A stretch of 64,000 nucleotides of DNA from Enterococcus mundtii (GCF_002947535.1 NZ_PUAP01000009.1:22493-86492), one strand, 5' to 3'. Shown: positions 1 to 8,305, numbered from the stretch's first letter. Program-made: numbers and translations. The notes: a model not told the origin generated them from the sequence alone.

Positions 1-1070
1 CAGGTCAGATCTTTGTTGAGGAATACTTCTCTGACTATTCCTTGATCAGTGCTGTTTTTGCCATGACCCTCTTACAAGGCATTCTTTTGTTCAATATCGT
101 GATGTCCACCGTCGGAATCTTCTATGTCATTGTAGACTTTATGGACGATGAAGGCTTCTTACCAGAAATTCCCAGCTGGTTCTCTTCACAAGAAGTGCCC
201 AAAAAACACTCTGCTCTAAAAAATACTGGATTTACTTTATTTGCTGTTTTCTTCGGTGTAGGTGTTTGTATTTATAATATGAATTACCTGACGTCTGCTT
301 CTGAAACAAAACCCCTAACGATTTCCCATCGTGGGGTTAGCTTAGGAAACAGCGCACAAAATACGATTGCTGCATTAGAAAAGACGAGCAAAGATTATCA
401 TCCAGATTATGTAGAAATGGACATCCAGGAAACAAAAGATGGTCAATTCGTGGTCATGCATGATTTCAACTTAAGGAATTTGACCGGAGTCAATAAAGCA
501 CCGCAAGACCTAACGCTAGAAGAATTGGAAAAATTGACTGTTACTGAAAATGGTACCAAAGAGCCTTTGGTTTCATTCGATACGTATTTAAAACGAGCAA
601 ATGAATTGAACCAGAAATTGTTGATCGAAATCAAAACGACTAGAAAAGATTCGGATGATTTAGTCAAAAACTTTGTTAAAAAATATGAAGAAAATATTTT
701 AACACATGGACATATTTTACAAAGTTTGACTTACCAAACAGTTTCAGATCTAAAAGCTGAAAACCCTAATTTTTATGTTGGCTACATTTTGCCTTTCAAT
801 CTAGTTGGCCCTCCAGTAACACCTGCAGACTTCTTGACCATGGAGTACAGTACGATCAATCGTAACTTCATTGATTCTGCCCATCAGGATGGCAAGAAAG
901 TCTATGTATGGACACCTAATGATTCAGACGATATGAGCCGGATGATGTTTTATGGTGTAGATGGTATCATTACAGATGATATGAAAGCATTGAATGATAC
1001 GGTCAAAGAGTCAGAAGGAGAAATCACTTACTCAGACAAGTTATTAAACTTTGTTCTAGGAGTTGGTTAA
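1..1070 (+). CDS. Membrane-anchored glycerophosphodiester phosphodiesterase, 5' end cut by window
   Basis: Likely hydrolyses glycerophosphodiesters to glycerol-3-phosphate and an alcohol at the outer face of the membrane. The frame is open from base 3 with no stop, so the true start lies to the left. The visible part begins in hydrophobic segments of the GPDPase membrane domain, has one further membrane segment, and then a GDPD domain with the HRG motif after TISHRGVS, the EMDIQ acidic pair and VVMHD. The apparent TTG start at 42 is internal. A bidirectional hairpin follows. The family call is firm; the length is unknown. Confidence 0.88.
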   Translation, partial: GQIFVEEYFSDYSLISAVFAMTLLQGILLFNIVMSTVGIFYVIVDFMDDEGFLPEIPSWFSSQEVPKKHSALKNTGFTLFAVFFGVGVCIYNMNYLTSASETKPLTISHRGVSLGNSAQNTIAALEKTSKDYHPDYVEMDIQETKDGQFVVMHDFNLRNLTGVNKAPQDLTLEELEKLTVTENGTKEPLVSFDTYLKRANELNQKLLIEIKTTRKDSDDLVKNFVKKYEENILTHGHILQSLTYQTVSDLKAENPNFYVGYILPFNLVGPPVTPADFLTMEYSTINRNFIDSAHQDGKKVYVWTPNDSDDMSRMMFYGVDGIITDDMKALNDTVKESEGEITYSDKLLNFVLGVG

Positions 1071-1074
1071 TATA

Positions 1075-1125
1075 AAAACGTGTCGCTCACTATCCCACCG
1101 GATAAGTAAGCGACACGTTTTATTT
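1075..1125. terminator. Hairpin terminator after the phosphodiesterase gene
   Basis: A 16-base arm (aaaacgtgtcgctcac, 1075-1090) pairs with gtaagcgacacgtttt (1106-1121). The flanking A and T runs make it usable on both strands. It sits between the + strand gene and the 3' end of the small minus-strand gene. Confidence 0.8.
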
Positions 1126-1128
1126 AGT

Positions 1129-1239
1129 TTATCTTTGCTTTGATTCCTTAATAGCTCGAACGACTGCTAAAACAGCAGGTATAGCAGATATCACTGCTAG
1201 AAAAATGCTTAATTTACCAGAATTTTTTCTTTTTTGCAT
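1129..1239 (-). CDS. Small hydrophobic protein, 36 aa
   Basis: Unrecognised. The ATG at 1239 follows a strong ribosome binding site (aaaggggg, 9 bases upstream), so I prefer it to the longer frame reaching 1323. The product starts with a basic stretch (MQKRKNSGK), has one hydrophobic helix (LSIFLAVISAIPAVLAVV) and ends in a charged tail (RAIKESKQR). The layout fits a single-pass membrane peptide. It could be a small stress peptide or a toxin-like peptide; there is no evidence for either. It shares the terminator at 1075-1125. Confidence 0.55.
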   Translation of the reverse strand: MQKRKNSGKLSIFLAVISAIPAVLAVVRAIKESKQR

Positions 1240-1455
1240 AGCGATTCGCCCCCTTTCTTTTATTATAATGAAGTTTGCGAAATATCTCAAAGCAAGTGTT
1301 TGCTCACCGCTTCCAATTTTCACTATTTTGATTCCTTTTTTAGTATTATTTCAGTCATCCCAATCTAAAATATGACAATTTTGTTTGAACTTTATCCCCC
1401 ACTGTTCGTGAGTCCAAGCTAAAAAAGAGCTACACTAGGGTCAAAGAGGTGAATA

Positions 1456-1530
1456 ATGATGGTCTATATTCAAACTGGTATATTTATTTTATTAATGATT
1501 GGATTATTGATGGGAATCTCAGAGAATTAA
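1456..1530 (+). CDS. Possible 24-aa membrane peptide
   Basis: A short frame, MMVYIQTGIFILLMIGLLMGISEN, starts 5 bases after an excellent Shine-Dalgarno (aaagaggtg). It is one hydrophobic helix with almost no soluble part. Size and composition resemble holin-like or type I toxin peptides, but no family motif is visible. It stands alone between the 36-aa minus gene and the 49-aa plus gene at the edge of the prophage-like region. Confidence 0.4.
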   Translation: MMVYIQTGIFILLMIGLLMGISEN

Positions 1531-1674
1531 TTTCAAGTAAATTAACGTCAGCTATCCAATACCAATAGCACATTGATTGCCCAAATTCTAGAATGGTGCT
1601 AAACTTAAGGTGTATTCGGAAGTTTTATGAAAAATTTCATGAATACATAAATACTAATGAAAGGAGAAATATCT

Positions 1675-1824
1675 ATGACATTCACAAAAACAAGCATCAG
1701 CTATCGTGTAGCCTTTGATAGTTCAACGAATCGCTTCATGGCAATTGATGCAACGAATGAACAACACATCGCTTATGGGATCACCATTGAGCAAGCAATA
1801 AAAGCGTTACACGAAACTAACTAA
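1675..1824 (+). CDS. Small soluble protein, 49 aa
   Basis: Starts with ATG 8 bases after gaaaggag and ends just before a clear terminator hairpin, so it looks like an expressed gene. The sequence SYRVAFDSSTNRFMAIDA followed by YGITIEQAIKALHE recalls the short beta-beta-alpha of HicB-like antitoxins, but no toxin partner is adjacent and the protein is shorter than usual HicB. Function unknown. Confidence 0.5.
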   Translation: MTFTKTSISYRVAFDSSTNRFMAIDATNEQHIAYGITIEQAIKALHETN

Positions 1825-1868
1825 GGAGTGTTCCCTTTTCATGTCAGTTGATAATTCTATAGAGAATT

Positions 1869-1912
1869 AAAAGACGTTTTTGGCTAAACGAGCCATAGAA
1901 ACGTCTTTTTTG
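1869..1912 (+). terminator. Terminator after the 49-aa gene
   Basis: The stem aaaagacgttt/aaacgtctttt (about 1869-1908) has an inner stem tggct/agcca and a following T run. It closes the short transcription unit that holds the 49-aa gene. Confidence 0.8.
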
Positions 1913-1966
1913 TTTGCTCCAAATAATAATACAATCCTAGCAGTACTTTTAAGAAAATCCTATCCA

Positions 1967-2356
1967 TCATTTTTTGTACTTTCCCTGCTCCTCTGAAAAA
2001 TCACGCCATTTTTTCAAACGTGCTTTAACAAAATCAGGTACAGGTATTCCTAGTTTCCTTAGATTTTCAATAACAGACAAGCCATAGATCGCACAATACG
2101 AAAACACCAAAGCAATAGCAATTGCTTCAAATCCTGTAATCTTTAGATAGGGATAAGCAATCAAAACAATAAGTAAAATCAACAAATATTTGATCACATC
2201 TTTAATCAAAGAACGTTTGAATCGTTTCTTTTTTCCAGTTTTCAGACAGATACCGCTTATAAAATCAATACATAGAATCAATACAAAAATCTGAATGTAC
2301 ACATTACTTACAAGATTTCTAAACTCATTCAATACCACAGCATTCTCTACAATCAT
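1967..2356 (-). CDS. Phage holin family membrane protein
   Basis: Resembles the phage_holin_4 / toxin-secretion holin family: an N-terminal helix, then LCIDFISGICLKTGKKKRFKRS (the D-x-x-S-G turn plus basic loop), two further helices, and a conserved-looking C-terminal stretch (SVIENLRKLGIPVPDFVKARLKKW). At 129 aa it has normal family length. ATG 2356 is chosen because ggagggtg lies just upstream; the GTG 15 bases earlier sits inside that binding site. No endolysin gene is nearby, so it is probably a leftover of a lysis module. Its promoter carries a repressor-like operator at 2464-2477. Confidence 0.75.
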   Translation of the reverse strand: MIVENAVVLNEFRNLVSNVYIQIFVLILCIDFISGICLKTGKKKRFKRSLIKDVIKYLLILLIVLIAYPYLKITGFEAIAIALVFSYCAIYGLSVIENLRKLGIPVPDFVKARLKKWRDFSEEQGKYKK

Positions 2357-2463
2357 TTGTTCACCCTCCACTTTCTATAATACTTATCCATTCTCTAACC
2401 TAAGCATCACACACTACTTCATTGCTAATTGCCGTTCAACTATTCATCATCTTTGACACGAAA

Positions 2464-2642
2464 TAACTTTTAAGCTATTATAAAGACAATAGAAATGAAA
2501 AGAATACGTTTTATCTTAATCTTGATCGATCGAAAGAACTTTTAAGTGACTGTATTCTTAATTTTTCGAACAATTGAATCAGTGTATAAGCAAACTATAA
2601 TAGCTTAAAAGCTATTTGTCAATTATAATGACTTTTATGCTA
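2464..2642. promoter_or_regulatory. Divergent promoter-operator region of the XRE repressor
   Basis: Three copies of an operator-like motif are visible: taacttttaagcta (2464-2477), the perfect palindrome tagcttaaaagcta (2601-2614) and tgacttttatgcta (2629-2642). Each abuts a TATAAT box: 2477-2482 on the minus strand towards the holin gene, and 2596-2601 and 2624-2629 on the plus strand towards the repressor. A TTGAAT -35 box at 2574-2579 pairs with the 2596 box at a 16-base spacing. Binding there would block both directions. Confidence 0.65.
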
Positions 2643-2669
2643 TTTTAATATCAAGAAAGGTGGTTCCTT

Positions 2670-3032
2670 ATGACACTAGTTGCGCGAATCAAACAATTAG
2701 CAGAAGAAAAAAAAGTAACCTTTGCTGAAGTCGAACGTGCCGTAGGAATCTCTAATGGCCAGATCAGAAGATGGGATCGTGTTTCACCCAAGTCGGAAAA
2801 TTTAAAAAAAGTAGCGGATTATTTTGGGGTAACAACCGATTTCCTGTTAGGGAGCAACCAAGCGCCAAAATGGGCAAATAAAGATGATTTATTTGAGTTG
2901 GACAAAATGCTCAATTCAAATGTCAATATGGCGTATGGTGGAGAAACATTGACAGAACAAGAAAAGCAACGTGTGAAAGATGTATTGACGGGGCTTTTCT
3001 GGGAATTTCGAAAACGTGGCAAAGAGAAGTGA
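2670..3032 (+). CDS. XRE-family helix-turn-helix repressor
   Basis: Phage-type repressor of 120 aa. The N-terminal HTH covers roughly residues 1-65 (TFAEVERAVGISNGQIRRWDRVSPKSENLKKVADYFGVTTDFLLG); the rest is a short helical tail without a cleavage (LexA-like) domain. Translation starts at ATG after aagaaaggtgg. The ImmA-type peptidase gene begins 6 bases after its stop, the usual pairing in which the peptidase inactivates the repressor. It probably binds the operators at 2464-2642 and controls itself and the divergent holin-like gene; that is inferred from site position. Confidence 0.85.
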   Translation: MTLVARIKQLAEEKKVTFAEVERAVGISNGQIRRWDRVSPKSENLKKVADYFGVTTDFLLGSNQAPKWANKDDLFELDKMLNSNVNMAYGGETLTEQEKQRVKDVLTGLFWEFRKRGKEK

Positions 3033-3038
3033 GCATAT

Positions 3039-3467
3039 ATGGAGATGGATACTATCAAACTAGTAAGCGAACTGAAGCGTACCTATGATACCGCCAATCC
3101 TTTTGTGATTGCTGAAAAATTAGGAATAGAAATCAGATATGTTTCTTTTCTTGATAATCCAAAAGGACAGTTTCAAGAACTATTAGGCTCCCCTATTATT
3201 TTATTGAACAACTCACTGAAAGAATCAGAAGAACGTTTTTATATTTGTGCCCATGAACTTGGACACGCTTTGTTCCATCGAGAAATCTCTAGTTACTATG
3301 TGTCCTCTAGAAATTCAAGAAGCAAATCAGAAAGCGAAGCCAACTGCTTTGCTTCAAACTTGATCGTTTCCTTGTACAAAGAAGACACAGAAACCTATCC
3401 AAGAGAAGTGGAAGAACTGACACGACTCTACGGACTACCAGAGAGTTGTTATCGGTTTTTGATTTAA
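3039..3467 (+). CDS. ImmA/IrrE-family metallopeptidase
   Basis: Zinc peptidase of the ImmA/IrrE (DUF955) type. HELGH lies at residues 72-76 and a downstream ESEAN (Glu about 100) supplies the third ligand. In ICEBs1 and many prophages such enzymes cleave the neighbouring XRE repressor. It follows the repressor gene by 6 bases, so the two form one operon. At 142 aa it is a compact but complete member. The start at 3039 follows gagaagtgag; Met3 (ATG 3045) would be an alternative. Confidence 0.85.
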   Translation: MEMDTIKLVSELKRTYDTANPFVIAEKLGIEIRYVSFLDNPKGQFQELLGSPIILLNNSLKESEERFYICAHELGHALFHREISSYYVSSRNSRSKSESEANCFASNLIVSLYKEDTETYPREVEELTRLYGLPESCYRFLI

Positions 3468-3491
3468 TGGATGTACCTGTTACGTTTATTT

Positions 3492-3513
3492 AGGACTTAG
3501 TGGGGTAAGTCCT
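3492..3513 (+). other. Perfect inverted repeat upstream of the nuclease-domain gene
   Basis: AGGACTTA and TAAGTCCT flank a 6-base loop in the 117-base gap before the gene at 3585. There is no T run, so it is not an obvious terminator. It may be an operator or a transcript hairpin. Confidence 0.4.
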
Positions 3514-3584
3514 TGATAATATAAATTTGGCGACTACTACTACCTGCCGTTAAATGGGAGTAAGAAACTATCAGGAGGGCTATT

Positions 3585-4649
3585 ATGGAATTGGAAAAGT
3601 TTCAAGACAATTTAAAACAGTTAGGTAAAAGAGTCATTGAGCTAAAAGATAGTATTGGTACAGAGGAGGCAACCAAAACATCTTTGATCATGCCATTTTT
3701 TGCAACTTTGGGCTATGACTTATTCAACCCCACAGAATTTGTACCAGAATTTACAGCAGATGTCGGAATAAAAAAAGGAGAGAAAGTAGACTATGCCATT
3801 GTCTTAGATGGAAAACCAACTATATTGATCGAAGCAAAATCAATCAATCAACAGCTAACAAAACATGATTCTCAATTGTTTAGATATTTTGGAACGACCA
3901 CATCTAAGTTTGGAATCTTAACAAACGGTGAAGAATATAAGTTTTTTACTGATTTAGATGAGCCAAATAAAATGGATCTAACACCTTTTTTAACCATTAA
4001 TATCACAAGATTAAAAGACAATCAGATACCTGAATTAGCGAAATTCCATAAAGAGAATTTTGACGTTGATAAAATCACAAGCTCTGCGGCAGAATTAAAG
4101 TATCTGAGTTCATTGAAATCTTATCTTACTTCTGAATTAAACGAGCCTTCTGATGATTTCGTTAAGTATTTATTAGGTGAAATCTATGAGGGGATGAAAA
4201 CAAAACAGACAATAGAGAAATTCAAACCTATCATAAAAAAAGGGATGAATCAGTTTATTGCTGAGAAAGTAAATGATAAGTTAAGTGCAGCATTAAAAAC
4301 TTCAGTTATCACAGATGAAAATGAAGCTAAATCTCCATCAGACACAACAGATGAAAGTGACAGCGAAATTATTACTACACCAGAAGAGTTAGAAGCCTAT
4401 ACTATTTGTAAAGTCGTGCTAAAAGACACTATTCCATTGAATCGTCTATTTTATAGAGACAATAGAAGCTATTTTAATATTTTACTAGATGACAATATTA
4501 GAAAGTGGATTTTAAGAGTACGCTTTAATTCAAATGGAATGAAAATCGAATTAAACGATGAAGACAAAACGGTTTATGAATTATCTAATCCAATGGATAT
4601 TTACAATTTATCAAAAGAAATCATTCAAGTAGTTTCCAAGTTTCTATAA
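3585..4649 (+). CDS. Stand-alone type I restriction HsdR_N-like nuclease protein
   Basis: 354 aa. The N-terminal half matches the HsdR N-terminal nuclease fold: a PD-(D/E)xK core with Asp69 (VDYAIV), then Glu83 and Lys85 (ILIEAKS). No helicase domain or hsdM/hsdS partner is present. An acidic linker (about 235-265) leads to a separate C-terminal domain of about 85 residues that I do not recognise. Similar solitary proteins occur in prophages and islands, where a defence role is suspected. It lies downstream of the repressor and peptidase genes and is closed by a hairpin at 4811. Confidence 0.75.
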   Translation: MELEKFQDNLKQLGKRVIELKDSIGTEEATKTSLIMPFFATLGYDLFNPTEFVPEFTADVGIKKGEKVDYAIVLDGKPTILIEAKSINQQLTKHDSQLFRYFGTTTSKFGILTNGEEYKFFTDLDEPNKMDLTPFLTINITRLKDNQIPELAKFHKENFDVDKITSSAAELKYLSSLKSYLTSELNEPSDDFVKYLLGEIYEGMKTKQTIEKFKPIIKKGMNQFIAEKVNDKLSAALKTSVITDENEAKSPSDTTDESDSEIITTPEELEAYTICKVVLKDTIPLNRLFYRDNRSYFNILLDDNIRKWILRVRFNSNGMKIELNDEDKTVYELSNPMDIYNLSKEIIQVVSKFL

Positions 4650-4810
4650 TCAGCATCATTAAGAAAGCGTTATCATGTCTGTGTTTATGTATTTTGTTAA
4701 TTATTCATAGCCATTAATAATTTAAATAACTTTCAAAAAATAAAAATTTTCATCTTATACTCGAATATCTAGTATCATCTGAAGTAACCTCTTAGCATAA
4801 AAGTAGGAGT

Positions 4811-4850
4811 CCACGAAACTATGTCTAATTTTCGTGGGCCTTTTTAATTT
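4811..4850 (+). terminator. Terminator downstream of the nuclease-domain gene
   Basis: Ccacgaaa (4811-4818) pairs with tttcgtgg (4830-4837), followed by gcctttttaatttt. It lies 160 bases after the stop of the nuclease-domain gene. Confidence 0.65.
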
Positions 4851-4884
4851 TCGCAAAATTAAGCAATTTTTCACGACCTCTTTT

Positions 4885-5340
4885 CTAGCACGCCTCATAT
4901 ATTAAATTCTTTTCTAGCACCCGCATCAATCGCCCAAACCGATCATTTTCCTTTGTTATTTCCTGATATCCCCACTTTTCATATAGCCCTTCATGTTGTG
5001 TTGTTATATAAACTTTACTAAAACCTATTTCCCCTAATTTATGTTCGCCTATTTCCACTAGCTTCTGGCTAATATGATTTCCTCGATATGCTGGTGCGAC
5101 AAAAACAGTGGCAATATTAGGGGTATATTCATTTGTGTCGATAATATCTTTTTTTACAAGAGTACAAAATCCCACTACTTTGTCGCTTTCTTTTGCGATA
5201 ATCACTGATTCCCAATCTGTAAATTCTTCATTCTTCATTTTTTCCGCTGTATACTTTGCTGCTTTCCAATCAAATTGACTAATCTCGTTAGCTACTTTTA
5301 GCCAGTCGGAATGTCTATTTGTTAAACTCAAGTAGTCCAT
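4885..5340 (-). CDS. GNAT-family N-acetyltransferase
   Basis: 151-aa acyl-CoA-dependent acetyltransferase of unknown substrate. The GNAT core is visible: VVGFCTLVKKD, IATVFVAPAYRGNHISQKLVEIGE (the acetyl-CoA loop R-G-N-H-I) and FSKVYITTQHEGLYEKWGY. The ATG at 5340 is chosen because agaggaaaa lies upstream; the longer frame to 5382 would run into the terminator of the cold-shock gene. It is transcribed away from the prophage-like genes. Confidence 0.8.
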   Translation of the reverse strand: MDYLSLTNRHSDWLKVANEISQFDWKAAKYTAEKMKNEEFTDWESVIIAKESDKVVGFCTLVKKDIIDTNEYTPNIATVFVAPAYRGNHISQKLVEIGEHKLGEIGFSKVYITTQHEGLYEKWGYQEITKENDRFGRLMRVLEKNLIYEAC

Positions 5341-5371
5341 ATAGTTTTCCTCTATTCTATTTTCTAATAAC

Positions 5372-5399
5372 AAAAAAACCATCTCACAAGGAGATGGTT
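5372..5399 (-). terminator. Terminator of the cold-shock gene
   Basis: Aaccatctc/gagatggtt arms (5377-5385 and 5391-5399) surround a 5-base loop. On the minus strand they are followed by a run of seven T. It lies 18 bases after the cold-shock stop codon. Confidence 0.85.
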
Positions 5400-5416
5400 C
5401 AAATTCGTAGATTGAA

Positions 5417-5614
5417 TTATTTATTGATATTTACTGCTTGTGGTCCACGTTGACCATCTTCAATATCAAATGTAACTGCTTGACCTTCATCTAAAGTCTT
5501 AAAGCCTTCACCTTGGATAGCTGAAAAATGTGCAAATACATCTTGTCCATCTTCACCAGTGATAAATCCAAAACCTTTGTCTGAGTTAAACCATTTTACT
5601 GTACCGTTATTCAT
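5417..5614 (-). CDS. CspA-family cold-shock protein
   Basis: 65-aa single OB-fold RNA chaperone that melts RNA structure. RNP1 is KGFGFI (residues 13-18) and RNP2 is VFAHF (26-30), with the typical [12 protein letters not shown] and GPQAVNI ends. The start is fixed by taggagga 8 bases upstream. A promoter at 5737-5765 implies a leader of about 115 bases, typical of cold-inducible csp genes. It is probably a resident gene rather than part of the prophage. Confidence 0.95.
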   Translation of the reverse strand: MNNGTVKWFNSDKGFGFITGEDGQDVFAHFSAIQGEGFKTLDEGQAVTFDIEDGQRGPQAVNINK

Positions 5615-5736
5615 ATATATTTCCTCCTATTACGTATATCATACGTGTTTTGTTGCAATTAATATTACTTGGTAAAAGGAGTTTTTATAGTGTGAATATA
5701 TCGCTCAGATTACGTTTCAAATTAGATTACTTATAT

Positions 5737-5765
5737 AATATAGCATGTATTACCTAAGAACACAA
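5737..5765 (-). promoter_or_regulatory. Promoter of the cold-shock gene
   Basis: On the minus strand TTGTGT (5765-5760), a 17-base spacer and TATATT (5742-5737) precede the gene and give a leader of about 115 bases. The rest of the 428-base gap 5615-6042 shows no gene. Confidence 0.5.
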
Positions 5766-6042
5766 ATATTAACACTTACTAACTGTAATTAGTGCTTATA
5801 ATACCTGTCTCAAGTCGAAAAATTAAATGTAAGTTATTATTACTATGCTTATATCTGATTATGAATATTTTTTTCTGTGAATAATATCCTTAGTAAATCA
5901 AACTTTTTTTATACCGATAACTATAACAACCCAATTCAAGATTATTAAGTTCATAACGCTAGTTTGGATGTCTAATCTTTTTACAATATACATATATGAG
6001 GTGTACGATAAATAAACAAATAATCTATATGGAGAAAATACA

Positions 6043-6537
6043 ATGAAAAAAATTATTTTTATTGGTATGCTAAATAGTCTTTTTTTACTTGCTGCTTGTG
6101 AGACAACTACTTCAAAAAGTACAGAGTCAGATACACAATCTAAAAGTTCAATGAGTAGCACTGAAATAACTACAACATATAAAGAGATTTCGTCGGAAAA
6201 AAATTTATCAACTTTTCAAAGTTCACAAATTCAAGAGGCTACAAATTCTACTCCAACATCTGAGATAACAACGGAATCAACGGATGCTTCTTCGCCCCTT
6301 GTAGGTAATGCAATAACCTCTCAGGAACAAGCAATGCAAGTGCTTATCAGAAATTCTTCTGAATTACAAAATGAAGATATTGTGGTTACTTTCTATAAAA
6401 TGGTTGAATCAGATTATTTATTCAATGCACAAAGTAAATCAATTCTTAAACAAGGGGGCTCAGGAACTGTAGGTTTTTATCGAGTTTCTAAACAAGGAAT
6501 GATCACAATAACTGATGCATTTGGAAACGCAGTTTAA
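6043..6537 (+). CDS. Lipoprotein with Ser/Thr-rich linker
   Basis: 164 aa. A type II signal peptide ends at the lipobox LAAC (Cys19). It is followed by a low-complexity Ser/Thr linker (about 20-85) and a C-terminal domain of about 75 residues (SQEQAMQVLIRNSSEL through VSKQGMITITDAFGNAV). The start is fixed by atggagaa 11 bases upstream. It would be anchored on the outer membrane face. It lies directly upstream of an integrase remnant, the place where some Gram-positive prophages keep superinfection-exclusion lipoproteins; that role is only a guess. Confidence 0.7.
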   Translation: MKKIIFIGMLNSLFLLAACETTTSKSTESDTQSKSSMSSTEITTTYKEISSEKNLSTFQSSQIQEATNSTPTSEITTESTDASSPLVGNAITSQEQAMQVLIRNSSELQNEDIVVTFYKMVESDYLFNAQSKSILKQGGSGTVGFYRVSKQGMITITDAFGNAV

Positions 6538-6610
6538 TAATTTAACAAAAAAATCAAGGAGACTTCTTTTGTCAATAAATCTTGATAAAACTACACTACC
6601 TCCATAAATA

Positions 6611-6725
6611 CATTTCTTCACTCCAAATTTACTAGGTCATAAAGAAGTATCTACCCACCCAGATGTATGCTCACGTCTCTCCTCTTGTCAAAGAACGTGC
6701 TGTAAGTAAATTGGATGTTTTTTAA
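6611..6725 (+). pseudogene. C-terminal remnant of a tyrosine integrase
   Basis: Reading from 6611 gives HFFTPNLLGHKEVST. After about one extra base near 6654-6660, the next frame continues TTQMYAHVSPLVKERAVSKL to a TAA at 6723-6725. Together these are the LLGH box and the catalytic-tyrosine MYAH box of phage-type integrases. The catalytic Arg region and the whole N-terminus are missing. This is a dead fragment that marks the right end of the prophage-like region. Confidence 0.75.
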
Positions 6726-6773
6726 AAAATCAAGATAAAAAAAGCAACTGGTCAAGTGGTCCAATTTACATCA

Positions 6774-6806
6774 AAAAAAGACAGCCAATAACTGGCTGTC
6801 TTTTTT
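6774..6806. terminator. Bidirectional terminator between the integrase remnant and pgi
   Basis: Agacagcca (6779-6787) pairs with tggctgtct (6793-6801), with A and T runs on either side. It can serve pgi on the minus strand, 90 bases after its stop. Confidence 0.8.
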
Positions 6807-6809
6807 CAT

Positions 6810-6830
6810 GTAGTACCATTTGTAGTACCA
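6810..6830. repeat. Short direct repeat GTAGTACCA beside the integrase remnant
   Basis: GTAGTACCA occurs at 6810-6818 and again at 6822-6830, next to the dead integrase end. It might be part of an old attachment site; no second copy was seen at the left end of the region. Confidence 0.3.
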
Positions 6831-6893
6831 CTAATTTAATGGTGCCTACATGTTTTGTAGTTTAGTTACTAAGAATCTTCTCTAAACCCTATC

Positions 6894-8240
6894 CTAAAGT
6901 CGTTCGTTCAATTCTTTCGCAAGGTCTTCAAACCCTGGTTTGCCTAGTAAAGCAAACATGTTTTTCTTGTAAGCTTCTACTCCTGGTTGGTCAAATGGAT
7001 TGATGCCATTCAAGTAACCTGAAATGCCGACAGCAATTTCGAAGAAGTACATTGTGTAACCTAATGTGTAAGCATCCATTGTAGGGATTTTAACTAATAG
7101 GTTTGGTACATCGCCGTCTGTGTGAGCTAATAATGTACCTTCAAAAGCTTTTGTATTTACAAAGTCGATTTCTTTTCCTTGTAAATAACCAAGTCCGTCC
7201 AAGTCTTCTGCTTGTTCTGGAATTGTGATCGATTTACGTGGTTTTTCAACTTTTACAATTGTTTCAAAGATATTGCGACGTCCTTCTTGGATGTATTGTC
7301 CAAGTGAGTGCAAGTCTGTTGAGAAGTTTGCACTTGAAGGGTAGATTCCTTTTTGGTCTTTACCTTCTGATTCGCCGAATAATTGTTTCCACCACTCAGA
7401 GAAGTATTGCATTCCTGGTTCGTAGTTGATCAACAATTCAGTAACTTTGCCTTTACGGTAAAGAATGTTGCGCATTGCTGCATATTGGTAAGCTTCGTTT
7501 TCTTCAAGTTTGTCGCTTGAGTAAGCTTTGCTTGCATCGGCAGCTCCTTGCATCAAGGCATCGATGTCTGCACCGCTTGCGGCGATCGGTAATAAACCAA
7601 CTGCTGTCAATACAGAGAAGCGTCCACCGACGTCATCAGGAATCACAAATGTTTCCCATCCTTCTGCGTCTGCTTCTACTTTAACAGCCCCTTTGGCTTT
7701 GTCTGTTGTAGCGTAGATGCGTTTGTTTGCTTCTTCTTGACCATATTTTTTAACAAGTAATTCTTTGAATACACGGAATGCAATGGCTGGCTCAGTCGTT
7801 GTTCCTGATTTAGAAATGACATTTACTGAGAAGTCACGGTCGCCGATCACTTCGATCAAGTCAGCAAGATAAGTTGAGCTGATTGAGTTTCCAGCGAAGA
7901 AAATTTGTGGTGTTTGGCGTTTGTCGCTTCCCAACAAGTTGTAGAAAGTATGTTGTAAGAAATCGATTGCTGCACGAGCACCTAAATAAGATCCACCGAT
8001 ACCAATGACCACAAGGACTTCAGAATCAGATTGGATTTTCTTAGCAGCAGCTTTGATACGAGCAAATTCTTCTTTATCGTAGTTCGTAGGTAGGTCGATC
8101 CATCCTCGGAAATCACTGCCTGCGCCAGTTCCTTCTCGTAATAATTTGTCTGCAGTAGTAACTTGACTCTGCATATAGCCTAACTCATGTTCATTGACAA
8201 ATGGTGCAACTTTTGAATAGTCAAAATGAATGTGTGCCAT
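6894..8240 (-). CDS. pgi: Glucose-6-phosphate isomerase
   Basis: Interconverts glucose-6-phosphate and fructose-6-phosphate in glycolysis; cytosolic. The 448 aa are full length for the Firmicutes type. Both signatures are present: the sugar-phosphate loop [11 protein letters not shown], and the second PGI motif around [14 protein letters not shown] strong binding site (aaggagg) precedes ATG 8240. It is monocistronic, in the same direction as the upstream gdhA but with 111 bases and a possible terminator between them. Confidence 0.97.
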   Translation of the reverse strand: MAHIHFDYSKVAPFVNEHELGYMQSQVTTADKLLREGTGAGSDFRGWIDLPTNYDKEEFARIKAAAKKIQSDSEVLVVIGIGGSYLGARAAIDFLQHTFYNLLGSDKRQTPQIFFAGNSISSTYLADLIEVIGDRDFSVNVISKSGTTTEPAIAFRVFKELLVKKYGQEEANKRIYATTDKAKGAVKVEADAEGWETFVIPDDVGGRFSVLTAVGLLPIAASGADIDALMQGAADASKAYSSDKLEENEAYQYAAMRNILYRKGKVTELLINYEPGMQYFSEWWKQLFGESEGKDQKGIYPSSANFSTDLHSLGQYIQEGRRNIFETIVKVEKPRKSITIPEQAEDLDGLGYLQGKEIDFVNTKAFEGTLLAHTDGDVPNLLVKIPTMDAYTLGYTMYFFEIAVGISGYLNGINPFDQPGVEAYKKNMFALLGKPGFEDLAKELNERL

Positions 8241-8305
8241 TTTTGTTCCTCCTTAAAAGTTTCAATCTACAGATATACTTTACGTTTTTTTTTATTATTT
8301 TTCAA

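Noticed and set aside
1842..1871. 9-codon frame MSVDNSIEN after the 49-aa gene
   Set aside because: The Shine-Dalgarno is 13 bases away and the frame runs into the terminator stem; too little to support.
5898..6161. 87-codon minus-strand hydrophobic frame
   Set aside because: Antisense to the lipoprotein start and its promoter; its hydrophobicity comes from AT richness.
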